Below the pieces are notes generated by a model, which saw nothing but the letters and a program-made list of their open reading frames with translations, had not been told where the DNA came from and searched no databases. Made by a program: the position numbers and the translations under genes. A stretch of 64,000 nt of DNA from an uncultured Pelagibacteraceae bacterium (GTDB lineage Bacteria > Pseudomonadota > Alphaproteobacteria > Pelagibacterales > Pelagibacteraceae). This document shows, piece after piece, positions 18,733-26,524 of this stretch (position 1 is the stretch's first letter; the number at the start of each line of letters is the position of its first letter). The stretch spans positions 57,581-121,580 of the forward strand of contig CACPKQ010000002.1 of NCBI GenBank assembly GCA_902634455.1, written 5' to 3'.

Positions 18733-19055
18733 CGTACATAGTAAATGAAAAATGCATTAAGTGTAAATTGATGGACTGTGTCGAAGTATGCCCGGTAGAT
18801 TGTTTTTATGAAGGAAAAAATATGCTTGTAATTAAACCAGATGAGTGTATAGATTGTGGCGTTTGTGAACCTGAGTGTCCCATTGATGCTATAGTTCCTG
18901 ACACAGAAAGTGGTAATGAAAAGTGGTTAGAGCTAAACAAAAAATATTCAGAAATTTGGCCGAATATAACAGAAAAAAAAGATCCCCCTAACGACAGTGA
19001 AAAATTCAAAAATGAAAAAGATAAGTTTAAAAAATATTTTGAAGAAAACATTTAA
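18729..19055 (+). CDS. fdxA: 7Fe ferredoxin (3Fe-4S/4Fe-4S)
   Basis: This 108-residue ferredoxin belongs to the FdxA family, a soluble electron carrier. Cysteines C9, C12, C17 and C21 and then C40, C43, C46 and C50 show the two-cluster pattern with the typical [13 protein letters not shown] and [16 protein letters not shown] segments. The C-terminal acidic and lysine-rich tail (about residue 62 on) is normal for the family. Its partners are not known. It overlaps the TerB-like gene by 4 bases (ATGA). Its last 40 or so bases overlap the start of carD, so these genes are on one mRNA. Confidence 0.94.
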   Translation: MTYIVNEKCIKCKLMDCVEVCPVDCFYEGKNMLVIKPDECIDCGVCEPECPIDAIVPDTESGNEKWLELNKKYSEIWPNITEKKDPPNDSEKFKNEKDKFKKYFEENI

Positions 19056-19845
19056 AAACAAAAAAAATATTAATATCAAAAAAAATAAGAAAAAACTCAA
19101 AAAAAACTCAAAAAAAATTAAAAAAAAAATTTCAAAATCAAATAAGACTAATAAAACAAAAATCAAAAAAAAAGAAAATTTATCTACTGTTGAAACAAAA
19201 AATTATAATCTAAGAATTTCAAAAAATATTGATCAAAAACCAGAAATAAAAAAGGTAAAAAATCAAGAAACAGAAAAAAGAATTTACAAAATAAAAGATT
19301 ATGTTGTTTATCCAAAACATGGTGTTGGACAAATTACTGAATTTAAAAAGATAAACATTGGTGGTATCGATGTTGAAACTTATGTTTTAAAGTTTGAAAA
19401 AGATAGAGCTAATGGAATGGTTCCGGTTAACAAACAGTCACACTTAAGACCTCTTGCTACAATCAATCAAATTAATAAATGCATAAGTATTTTAAAAAGT
19501 AAGCCAAAAATTAAGAGATCAATGTGGAGTAGAAGAGCTCAAGAATATGAAGCTAAAATCTCTTCAGGAAAAATATATGAATTAACTGAAGTTGTAAGAG
19601 ATTTGAATAAAGGTGATGATTTAATGATTGATCAATCTTACAGTGAAAGACAACTTTTTGAAAAGGCCTATGAAAGATTATTGACTGAATTTCAAGTGGT
19701 CCTGGGGAGCAATTTAGAAGATGCACAAAAAAAAATTGATAAAGCTTTAAAAAGAAATTTAGCTTCACAAAATCCAGCTCCTAAAGTAATTAAAGACACT
19801 CAAGTTAATCAAGACAATATTGAAGAAAATCCAGAAATATCTTAG
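19012..19845 (+). CDS. CarD/CdnL-family RNA polymerase-binding regulator with Lys-rich N-terminal extension
   Basis: The CarD/TRCF RNA polymerase-interaction domain begins about residue 92 ([17 protein letters not shown], then [16 protein letters not shown]). The helical DNA-binding domain follows ([18 protein letters not shown] ... LNKGDD ... [11 protein letters not shown]). CdnL proteins stabilise open promoter complexes, chiefly at rRNA promoters. Alphaproteobacterial CdnL is usually about 170 residues. Here a 90-residue extension, over 40% lysine in its first 55 residues, precedes the domain. The start is uncertain: GTG 18997, ATG 19012 (chosen) and TTG 19039 are all in frame and all overlap fdxA, and none has a Shine-Dalgarno. 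A start well inside the extension cannot be excluded. Confidence 0.85.
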   Translation: MKKISLKNILKKTFKNKKNINIKKNKKKLKKNSKKIKKKISKSNKTNKTKIKKKENLSTVETKNYNLRISKNIDQKPEIKKVKNQETEKRIYKIKDYVVYPKHGVGQITEFKKINIGGIDVETYVLKFEKDRANGMVPVNKQSHLRPLATINQINKCISILKSKPKIKRSMWSRRAQEYEAKISSGKIYELTEVVRDLNKGDDLMIDQSYSERQLFEKAYERLLTEFQVVLGSNLEDAQKKIDKALKRNLASQNPAPKVIKDTQVNQDNIEENPEIS

Positions 19846-19849
19846 TAAA

Positions 19850-19890
19850 AAAAACGCCTCCCAAGGTTATTACCATGGGAAGCGCATTTT
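19850..19890. terminator. bidirectional terminator between carD and the basic peptide gene
   Basis: A 12-bp stem with two mismatches (19855-19866 against 19873-19884) has a 6-base loop and is GC-rich for this genome. An A8 run precedes it and TTTT follows, so it can end carD transcription on the plus strand. It can end the minus-strand peptide transcript even better, since the eight A become eight U. Confidence 0.85.
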
Positions 19891-19922
19891 ATAAAAAGCA
19901 ATTTATAAAAAAGAAATCTAAA

Positions 19923-19991
19923 CTATCTTCTTCTTCTTTTTTTAGCTTTCTTTTTAGCTTTCTTTTTAGCTTTTTTTCTTCTTTTAGCCAT
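19923..19991 (-). CDS. 22-residue Lys/Arg/Ala peptide, histone-H1-tail-like
   Basis: The frame encodes 22 residues starting MAKRRKKAKKK and ending in four Arg, with the unit AKKK repeated; 17 of 22 residues are Lys or Arg. A strong Shine-Dalgarno (GGGAG) lies 6 bases before the ATG, and the terminator at 19850-19890 closes the unit downstream. It therefore looks like a real monocistronic gene rather than chance. Such composition suggests binding to nucleic acid, like the tails of H1-like or Hc1 proteins. The role is unknown, and I do not recognise an established family name. Confidence 0.65.
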   Translation of the reverse strand: MAKRRKKAKKKAKKKAKKRRRR

Positions 19992-20011
19992 TTTAGCTCC
20001 CTTTTTATTTT

Positions 20012-20029
20012 ACGAATCATTTGATTCGT
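20012..20029. promoter_or_regulatory. inverted repeat upstream of the basic peptide gene
   Basis: ACGAATCA and TGATTCGT arms of 8 bp are separated by TT, 21 bases upstream of the peptide start codon. It could be an operator or a small hairpin in the leader. The rest of 20030-20172 is AT-rich, with no gene that I can support. Confidence 0.35.
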
Positions 20030-20172
20030 TTGATTATTCTTTTTGTATTTTTTTTAGATAGTTATGTCAAATGTTTAATTTTAGATATTAAACTGTAAAA
20101 TTATTTTTAAATTTATTTAAAAAAAATTTTAAAAAAGATAAGTAAATTGCGAATAATAAACTGTTTTTAAAA

Positions 20173-21894
20173 TTAATTTTTATAAAGTTTTTCTAGTACT
20201 TCTTTATATTTTTCTATAACTTTTTTTCTTTTTACTTTCATTGTTGGAGTTAACAAACTATTTTCTATAGAAAAGTTTTCATCTATTAATTGAATTTTTT
20301 TTATTTTTTCTACTAAACTCAATTTTTTATTTATATTTTCAATTATTTTATTTATTTTTTCTTTTTCTTTTGAAAAATCTTTATTTGGAACAATTAATGC
20401 AACTAAATAATTTTTTTTATCCCCATAAACCATACACTGATCAACTTCTGGTTCGTTTGTAATGATATTTTCAATTTTCGCTGGTGAAATATTGTCTCCT
20501 CCAGCACTAACTATAATATCTTTTTTTCTATCTGTGATTTTTAAATAACCATCTTTAGGATCTATTTCACCTATATCACCTGTATGCAGCCATCCATCTA
20601 TTAAAACTTTTTCTGTTTCCTCTTTTTTATTCCAATATCCAAGCATTACATTCTCTCCTTTAACTAAAATTTCTCCATCTTCAGCAATTCTAACCTGGTT
20701 TCCTTTAAAGGGGGGGCCTACGGTTTCTACTTTTATTTTATGAATAGGATTACAACTAACTACAGGGGAAGTTTCAGTAAGACCATAACCTTGGAGAGTG
20801 GGTAGTCCTATAGAATTCAAAAATTCTCCTATTTCCTTATCAAGAGCTCCTCCTCCAGAAACAAAGGCCTTTAAATTTCCACCAAATTGTTTTTTGATTT
20901 TTTTTCTAACTAATACTTCTACTAATGAATTAATTGATTTTTCAAAAAAAGTCATTTTTCCTTCTAGTAATTTTTTCTTTCCTAACCTAATTGTTGCATT
21001 AATTAATTTAGCTTTTAAACCAGTCTGCTTTTTTATATTAATGTTAATTTTGTTATAAAGATTTTGATAAAATCTTGGAACAGCAGTCATAATTGTTGGT
21101 TTTGCCTGAGATATATTTTCTAAAAGTTTTTCAATTTTTTCTGCATAAAAAACTTTAGCTCCCACAGCTATTTGTGCAAATTGTACACAATGTTCATATG
21201 AATGAGAAAGAGGAAGCCATGTTAAAAATACTGGCTTTGAATCAATTAACGGTTTCATAATTTCACATGCACCTACAAGATTACTTAAAATACCTCCATG
21301 GCTTAACATTACTCCTTTTGGATTACCTCCAGTTCCTGAAGTATAAATTATACATGCCATAGAAGATCTTTTTAAATTTAAATTCTTTATTTGATCTTTT
21401 TCAGATAATTCATTTTTAATAATTGAATTAAAATCTAGATATTTTTCTTTATCATTTTTATTTAAATCAATTTTATCAAAAGTAATAATTCTTTTTATAA
21501 AACTTTTTTCGTTAATTGTTGTGTTCAGTTTTTTGAGCATATCAATATTTGAAACGATTACCATTGTAGGTTCACAGTCCTCGATTAAATATTTATAATC
21601 ATCTTTGGTATAAGTTGTGTATGCTGGCACCGTAATACCACCAGATAACATAATAGCTAAGTCTGCAATAAACCACTCAGGTCTATTTTCTGAAACTAAA
21701 AGACATCTGTCTCCTTCTTTGATATTTTCTTTAATTACTTTTGAAAGTTTAAATATATTATTTTTTGTTTCTTCCCATGTAAAAGTTTTATTATTATTGG
21801 GGTTTAACCATTTTAAAAAAACACTTTTTGGATCTTGCTTTTCAGCTTGATAAAAAAATAATTCAACTAAACTTTTAAAATTGTCTAAGTTCAT
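20173..21894 (-). CDS. long-chain acyl-CoA synthetase (AMP-forming)
   Basis: This 573-residue ANL-superfamily ligase activates fatty acids with ATP and CoA. The P-loop YTSGTGGNPKG is near residue 185. It is followed by the LPLSHSYEH motif, the GYGLTETSP adenine-binding motif, and GWLHTGDIGEID with ITDRKKDIIVSAGGDNISP in the C-terminal lid. It resembles the FadD15/AAE-type long-chain synthetases. The lid lysine near the end (PTMKVKRKKV) is present. The gene stands alone on the minus strand between tRNA-Leu and the basic peptide gene. Chain-length preference cannot be read from sequence. Confidence 0.9.
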   Translation of the reverse strand: MNLDNFKSLVELFFYQAEKQDPKSVFLKWLNPNNNKTFTWEETKNNIFKLSKVIKENIKEGDRCLLVSENRPEWFIADLAIMLSGGITVPAYTTYTKDDYKYLIEDCEPTMVIVSNIDMLKKLNTTINEKSFIKRIITFDKIDLNKNDKEKYLDFNSIIKNELSEKDQIKNLNLKRSSMACIIYTSGTGGNPKGVMLSHGGILSNLVGACEIMKPLIDSKPVFLTWLPLSHSYEHCVQFAQIAVGAKVFYAEKIEKLLENISQAKPTIMTAVPRFYQNLYNKININIKKQTGLKAKLINATIRLGKKKLLEGKMTFFEKSINSLVEVLVRKKIKKQFGGNLKAFVSGGGALDKEIGEFLNSIGLPTLQGYGLTETSPVVSCNPIHKIKVETVGPPFKGNQVRIAEDGEILVKGENVMLGYWNKKEETEKVLIDGWLHTGDIGEIDPKDGYLKITDRKKDIIVSAGGDNISPAKIENIITNEPEVDQCMVYGDKKNYLVALIVPNKDFSKEKEKINKIIENINKKLSLVEKIKKIQLIDENFSIENSLLTPTMKVKRKKVIEKYKEVLEKLYKN

Positions 21895-21901
21895 AATTCC
21901 T

Positions 21902-21988
21902 TGGTGGGCAAAGAGAGACTCGAACTCTCACAGTATTGCTACCATTGGATTTTGAGTCCAACGCGTCTACCAGTTCCGCCATTCGCCC
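21902..21988 (-). tRNA. tRNA-Leu (anticodon CAA)
   Basis: A full class II tRNA: acceptor GGGCGAA/TTTGCCC, D arm with GGTAGACGC, anticodon stem TTGGA/TCCAA around CTCAAAA (anticodon CAA), long variable arm, and T arm GAGAG/CTCTC with loop TTCGAGT. Discriminator A and an encoded CCA end the gene. It lies 7 bases upstream of the acyl-CoA synthetase start on the same strand. Confidence 0.97.
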
Positions 21989-22056
21989 TCTGTTCATTGT
22001 CATAATTTAGCTTATAAAATAATAGTATAAGAAGAATTATTGTAATAAAAGAAAAT

Positions 22057-22668
22057 ATGTTCAAAGAACTTTATACAAAATCAATAAAGTTAGCTGGTCA
22101 TAAAAATTCCAAATCTTTTTTAGGAATAATATCTTTTATTGAAAGCTTTATTTTTCCAATTCCTCCAGATGTTGTAATAATTCCAATGACAATTGCTAAA
22201 AGAGACGAGTGGTTTAAAATTGCGTTAATTGCAACATTGGGTTCAGTTATTGGAGCATGTTTTGGTTATTTTATCGGCTATATATTTTTTAACGAAATAG
22301 GAATAAAAATATTTGAACTTTATGGAGTAGATAATGCTTCATTTTTAAAAGACAAAGTGTCTTCAGAGGGTGGGGTTTTGGCTTGGATAACATTGTTGGC
22401 AATAGCTGGGTTTACCCCTGTGCCTTTTAAACTATTAACTATAACAAGTGGCTTTGTTCATTTTAACATAATTTATTTTATAATTGTTTCTACATTAACT
22501 CGTGGATTTAGATTTTTTTTAATTGCATTTTTAATTGGTAATTTTGGTCCTACAATGAAAAAAATAATTGAAAAAAAATTAGTTGCTGCCTCTATAATAT
22601 TCTCCATAATAATAATAACAGCTGCATATTTTGTTTATAATTTTTTAATTAAATTTGCTAATTTCTAA
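22057..22668 (+). CDS. DedA/YqaA-family membrane protein (VTT domain)
   Basis: This 203-residue inner-membrane protein has the VTT/SNARE-associated fold. ESFIFPIPPDVVIIPM near residues 30-45 is the first re-entrant motif. TLGSVIGACFGYFIGY follows, then FTPVPFKLLTITSGF, the second re-entrant motif with its proline. RGFRFFLIAFLIG closes the domain. YqaA/DedA relatives are lipid or small-molecule transporters, some of them undecaprenyl-phosphate flippases; the substrate here is not known. The stop overlaps the next start (TAATG), coupling it to dsbB. Confidence 0.85.
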   Translation: MFKELYTKSIKLAGHKNSKSFLGIISFIESFIFPIPPDVVIIPMTIAKRDEWFKIALIATLGSVIGACFGYFIGYIFFNEIGIKIFELYGVDNASFLKDKVSSEGGVLAWITLLAIAGFTPVPFKLLTITSGFVHFNIIYFIIVSTLTRGFRFFLIAFLIGNFGPTMKKIIEKKLVAASIIFSIIIITAAYFVYNFLIKFANF

Positions 22669-23147
22669 TGGAAAAAATTTTAACTATTAAAAAATTTTAT
22701 TTATTAATTTTTTTAATTTCAACAATCAGCTTGCTAGGTGCAGTTTTTATTGAAAATGTCCTAGAACAAAGTCCATGTAGACTATGTTTATATCAAAGAA
22801 TACCTTACCTAATTTCTATATTCATTTGTTTTTTTGGCTTTAATTATTATAAAAATTTTTTATGGATGTATCTATTACTAATACTTTTTATCATAAGTGC
22901 TATTTTAGCTGGATATCATGTTGGAATAGAAAATAGTATCTTTGAAGAGTTTTCTGGTTGTACAAGTGAAAATATAAACATAACTAACAAATTGGATTTA
23001 TTAAACAACCTAAAAAAAACTATGCCTAGTTGTAAAAATGTAGATTTTAGACTTTTTGGATTGTCTCTTGCGACTATTAATTTAATTATATCTTTAATAA
23101 TTAGTGCAATAAGTATTACATTAATAAAATATGAAAAAAACAAATAA
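22668..23147 (+). CDS. dsbB: disulfide bond formation protein B family
   Basis: This 159-residue protein has four membrane helices and resembles DsbB, which passes electrons from periplasmic DsbA to quinone. The first periplasmic CxxC is in SPCRLCLYQRIPYLIS (about residue 38). The second redox pair is represented by C104 in FSGCTSENI and a later Cys in MPSCKNVDFRLFG. FGLSLATINLIISL forms the last helix. The spacing suits the shorter alphaproteobacterial DsbB type. It overlaps coq7 by 17 bases. DedA-dsbB-coq7 thus form one transcription unit of membrane/quinone genes. Confidence 0.88.
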   Translation: MEKILTIKKFYLLIFLISTISLLGAVFIENVLEQSPCRLCLYQRIPYLISIFICFFGFNYYKNFLWMYLLLILFIISAILAGYHVGIENSIFEEFSGCTSENINITNKLDLLNNLKKTMPSCKNVDFRLFGLSLATINLIISLIISAISITLIKYEKNK

Positions 23148-23664
23148 AAAAAAAATAGAAGAATTCATTAGAGTTGATCATGCAGGAGAAAGAGGTGCTA
23201 TTAAGATCTACGAAGGTCAATTATTGGCACTTAACACGGTATGTAAAGATGAAAAGTTAAAAGAAACTATCAAAACAATGAAATTACATGAAAAAGAACA
23301 TTTGGATTTTTTTGAACAAGAAATAAAAAAAAGAAATATTAATCCTACAAAATTCTTACCATTGTGGGATCTTTTAGGAATAGGATTGGGTTTTGGATCA
23401 ACATTACTTGGTAAAAAAGCTGCAATGCTATGCACTGCTTCTGTAGAAGAGGTTATTGATGAACATTATCAAAATCAAATCGATCAAATCAGTAATGATG
23501 AAAAAAAACTAAAGGAAAAAATAATTAAATTTAGAGAAGACGAATTAAACCACAAAGATATTGCTTATCAAGAAGGAGCAACTAAAAATGGTATTTATTC
23601 AGTATTAGATAAAGTAATTAAAGTAGGATCTAAAGTCGCAATAAGTATTTCTGAAAAAGTTTAA
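23131..23664 (+). CDS. coq7: 5-demethoxyubiquinone hydroxylase
   Basis: Coq7 is a di-iron monooxygenase that hydroxylates demethoxyubiquinone in the penultimate step of ubiquinone synthesis. Di-iron ligands are seen in RVDHAGERGA, MKLHEKEHLDFFEQ, CTASVEEVIDEHYQ and FREDELNHKDIA, giving the Glu/ExxH pairs of the family. The 177 residues match the length of bacterial Coq7. The gene overlaps dsbB by 17 bases and ends directly next to the convergent HNH gene with no base between the stop codons. With ubiE and ubiB also in this window, the organism makes ubiquinone. Confidence 0.94.
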   Translation: MKKTNKKKIEEFIRVDHAGERGAIKIYEGQLLALNTVCKDEKLKETIKTMKLHEKEHLDFFEQEIKKRNINPTKFLPLWDLLGIGLGFGSTLLGKKAAMLCTASVEEVIDEHYQNQIDQISNDEKKLKEKIIKFREDELNHKDIAYQEGATKNGIYSVLDKVIKVGSKVAISISEKV

Positions 23665-24231
23665 TTACGGTTCTAGTTCTACATCCCAATATAAATAGTC
23701 CATCCAACTTTTGTGAAGATAATTAGGAGGAAAATTTTTTCCATTTTTATGAAGATCTTCAGTGGTTGGTTGATAAGGAATTTGATGTAAAGTCATTCCT
23801 GAATTTATAAATAGACGTCCACCTTTTTTAACATTACAACTTGAACAAGCAGTCACTACATTTCTCCAATCAGTTTTACCACCTTTTGATCTTGGTAATA
23901 AATGATCAAAAGTTAATTCTTTTTTGCTTCCACAATACTGACACATAAACTTATCTCTTAAAAAAACATTAAATCTTGTAAAGTTAGGATTAGATTGTGG
24001 TTTTATATAACTTTTTAGCGCTATTACGCTTGGAAGTTTCATACTAAAAGAAGGACTGCTAATCACTCTATCATATTGGCTTACTATAGTTACTCTATCC
24101 AAAAAAACTGATTTGATTGAGTCCTGCCAACTCCAAAGTGAAAGTGGATAATAACTTAATGGTCTATAATCAGCATTTAAAACTAAAGCTGGACATTTTT
24201 CTAAAGAATTATTTTTGTCTACTGAATGCAT
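23665..24231 (-). CDS. HNH endonuclease-domain protein
   Basis: This 188-residue protein has an HNH module (about residues 107-150). It contains CQYCG, LTFDHLLPRSKGGKTDWRNV and a second zinc pair in ACSSCNVKKGGR. The N-terminal part (CPALVLNADYRPLSYYPLSLW) is the conserved extension of a widespread chromosomal HNH family in alphaproteobacteria and cyanobacteria, not a phage or homing type. Cellular role is unknown; DNA repair or processing is possible. It stands alone on the minus strand, convergent with coq7. Confidence 0.85.
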   Translation of the reverse strand: MHSVDKNNSLEKCPALVLNADYRPLSYYPLSLWSWQDSIKSVFLDRVTIVSQYDRVISSPSFSMKLPSVIALKSYIKPQSNPNFTRFNVFLRDKFMCQYCGSKKELTFDHLLPRSKGGKTDWRNVVTACSSCNVKKGGRLFINSGMTLHQIPYQPTTEDLHKNGKNFPPNYLHKSWMDYLYWDVELEP

Positions 24232-24298
24232 ATTTGTATATTAGATTAGCTTAATTAATTTTATTAATCAATAATACAAAAAATTTATTAAATAATTA

Positions 24299-24955
24299 TT
24301 AAATTATTAAGTTTTTTTTAATATATTTAAGCGCACTACTTGATGCTTCTATTGGAATGTGATGATCAGAATTACTTATGATTTTTGTTTCAATCTCAAC
24401 ATTATTTCTTAATAAAAAATCCTTAGCTTCTAGTAAATAAGTAGAGGGAACCACAGAATCCATATCGCCATGCGTTAAAAACATCTTTGTTTTAGAAGAT
24501 ATTCTATTTGATAAATTTTCTTTATCAATTATTTTTCCAGAAAACCCTACTACACAATTAAAGTTTGTATCTGAAGTTAGTCCTATATTTATACACATCA
24601 TGCAACCTTGACTGAATCCTGAAAGGCAAATATTTGAATTTTCTAAATTATATTTTTTTTTAATTTCATTTATAAAAAACTTTAATTTTTTTTCTGCTTT
24701 AATTGATTCTTCTAAAATGTATTTACTGTCATCTTGGGACAAATCAAACCATTGAAATCCAACTGGATTAATTGGACATGGTTCATGACCATCAGGACAT
24801 AAAAATATTGTATTTGGTAAAAATCTCTTCCAATTTAAAGATAAAGCACTAATATCGTTACCATCACCACCATAACCATGTAATAAAATGATTGCATTTT
24901 TAATATCATTTTCCTTATCTGGATAAATTATTTTTGTATTAAGGCTAAATGTCAT
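24299..24955 (-). CDS. phospholipase/carboxylesterase family alpha/beta hydrolase
   Basis: This 218-residue serine esterase belongs to the YpfH/acyl-protein-thioesterase-like family. Oxyanion segment LLHGYGGDGNDISAL is near residue 23. The nucleophile elbow GFSQGCMM carries the catalytic Ser (about 118), and HGDMDSVVP and SDHHIP carry the Asp and His. Natural substrate unknown. It has its own promoter region (58 bases, divergent with argH). Confidence 0.87.
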   Translation of the reverse strand: MTFSLNTKIIYPDKENDIKNAIILLHGYGGDGNDISALSLNWKRFLPNTIFLCPDGHEPCPINPVGFQWFDLSQDDSKYILEESIKAEKKLKFFINEIKKKYNLENSNICLSGFSQGCMMCINIGLTSDTNFNCVVGFSGKIIDKENLSNRISSKTKMFLTHGDMDSVVPSTYLLEAKDFLLRNNVEIETKIISNSDHHIPIEASSSALKYIKKNLII

Positions 24956-25013
24956 AAACTATTAGAAAATTTTAATGTTAATAATTTCATTCTAAAATAT
25001 ATAGTTACATATC

Positions 25014-26408
25014 ATGAGACAAAATAAAAACAATAAAGCTGTCTGGAGTTCAAGAATTAAAAAAAAAACTTCTTCAATTTTTCAAAAAGTAGGAAATTCA
25101 CTTAATATTGATAAAAGACTTTTTAAAGAAGATATTCAAGTTTCGATTGTACATGTCGAAATGCTCTTTAAACAAAAAATAATTTCATTCAAAACAAAAA
25201 ACAAAATTATCTGGGGTTTAAATAAAATTAGAAATGAAATTATTAAAAAAAAATTTATTTTTGACCCTAAACATGAAGACATACATATGAGTATAGAAAA
25301 AAGATTGTTTGAAATAATTGGTGATGATGCGGGTTATGTTCACACAGCAAGATCAAGAAATGATCAGGTAATAACTGATTTTAAAATTTGGTTAAGAAAT
25401 TCAACTAGTGAAATTATAAAACTATTAAATTCTACAAATAAAATAATCTTAAAAAATGCAGAAAAAAATATAGATGTAGTAATGCCAGGATTTACCCATC
25501 TTAAAAATGCTCAACCAATTTCTTTTGCACATTATTTACTTGCTTATATTGAAATGTTTGGAAGAGATACCAAGAGGTTTGAAAATAATATTAATAATTT
25601 ACTTGAAAATCCACTGGGTGTTGCAGCATTAGCTGGAACAAACTTTAATATCGATAGAATGTATACAACCAAAAAGCTAAAATTTAGTCATCCAACAAAT
25701 AATTCAATTGATACAGTTTCTGATAGAGATTTTGTAATTGATTTTTTATATGCTGTTTCAGTTTGCTCTATTCATATATCAAGATTTGCAGAAGAATTTA
25801 TAATATGGAATTCTGATGCATTTAGATTAATTAAACTAAATGATAGAATAGTAACTGGGTCATCAATAATGCCTCAAAAAAAAAATCCAGACCCTTTAGA
25901 ATTTTTAAGAGGAAAAACAGGAAATGCATTTGGAAATTTATTTGCAATCTTAACAATTTTAAAAGGATTGCCCTTATCTTATTTTAAAGATTTACAAGAT
26001 GATAAAGAATTAGTTTTTAAATCTTTTGATCAATTAAAATATTCAATTTTAATTTTAAATGATATATTAAAAAATTTTAGTGTTGACAAAAAAAGAATGT
26101 ATGAACTTGCAAATATTGGATATACAACATCAACGGATTTAGCTGATTATATTGTAAAAACTATAAATTTACCTTTTAGAAAAGCATATCAGGTCACATC
26201 AAAAATTGTAAACTATGCTGAAAAGAAAAACAAAAGACTTGATCAATTGGATATAGAAGAAATTAAAAAAATTGAACCAAAATTAAATGAGGAAGTTTTA
26301 AAAATTTTTGATTTAAAAAACTCAATAAAATCAAAAAAATCATATGGCGGTACTTCTTTTGAAAACATAAATAAAATGATAAACAAATATAAAAAGGAAT
26401 TAAAATGA
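25014..26408 (+). CDS. argH: argininosuccinate lyase
   Basis: ArgH cleaves argininosuccinate to arginine and fumarate, the last step of arginine synthesis. The 464 residues match the family length. The signature GSSIMPQKKNPDPLEFLRGK (about residue 282, catalytic Ser loop) is intact, as are HTARSRNDQVITDFKIWLR and PGFTHLKNAQPISFAHYL. It heads the run argH-lptM-lysA-plsC, with an ATGA overlap to the next gene. No other arg gene is in the window. Confidence 0.97.
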   Translation: MRQNKNNKAVWSSRIKKKTSSIFQKVGNSLNIDKRLFKEDIQVSIVHVEMLFKQKIISFKTKNKIIWGLNKIRNEIIKKKFIFDPKHEDIHMSIEKRLFEIIGDDAGYVHTARSRNDQVITDFKIWLRNSTSEIIKLLNSTNKIILKNAEKNIDVVMPGFTHLKNAQPISFAHYLLAYIEMFGRDTKRFENNINNLLENPLGVAALAGTNFNIDRMYTTKKLKFSHPTNNSIDTVSDRDFVIDFLYAVSVCSIHISRFAEEFIIWNSDAFRLIKLNDRIVTGSSIMPQKKNPDPLEFLRGKTGNAFGNLFAILTILKGLPLSYFKDLQDDKELVFKSFDQLKYSILILNDILKNFSVDKKRMYELANIGYTTSTDLADYIVKTINLPFRKAYQVTSKIVNYAEKKNKRLDQLDIEEIKKIEPKLNEEVLKIFDLKNSIKSKKSYGGTSFENINKMINKYKKELK

Positions 26409-26524
26409 TTAAAAAAATAATATTATTGTTTTTTTGTATTACTTTATTAGTAGCATGCGGAAAAAAAGGAGACCCAAAATACAAAGATTCTAAAAAGTTA
26501 ATTAAGACCTCAGCAATTAGTTAA
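26405..26524 (+). CDS. lptM: small lipoprotein, LptM (YifL)-like
   Basis: This 39-residue frame has a signal peptide with lipobox LLVAC (lipidated Cys18), followed by GKKGDPKYK. That resembles the CG.KGPLY motif of YifL/LptM, the lipoprotein that helps LptD assemble in the LPS translocon. It overlaps argH by ATGA and lysA by TAATG, and this position between argH and lysA is the classic proteobacterial one. Family recognition rests on motif and context, since the protein is too short for more. Confidence 0.82.
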   Translation: MIKKIILLFFCITLLVACGKKGDPKYKDSKKLIKTSAIS

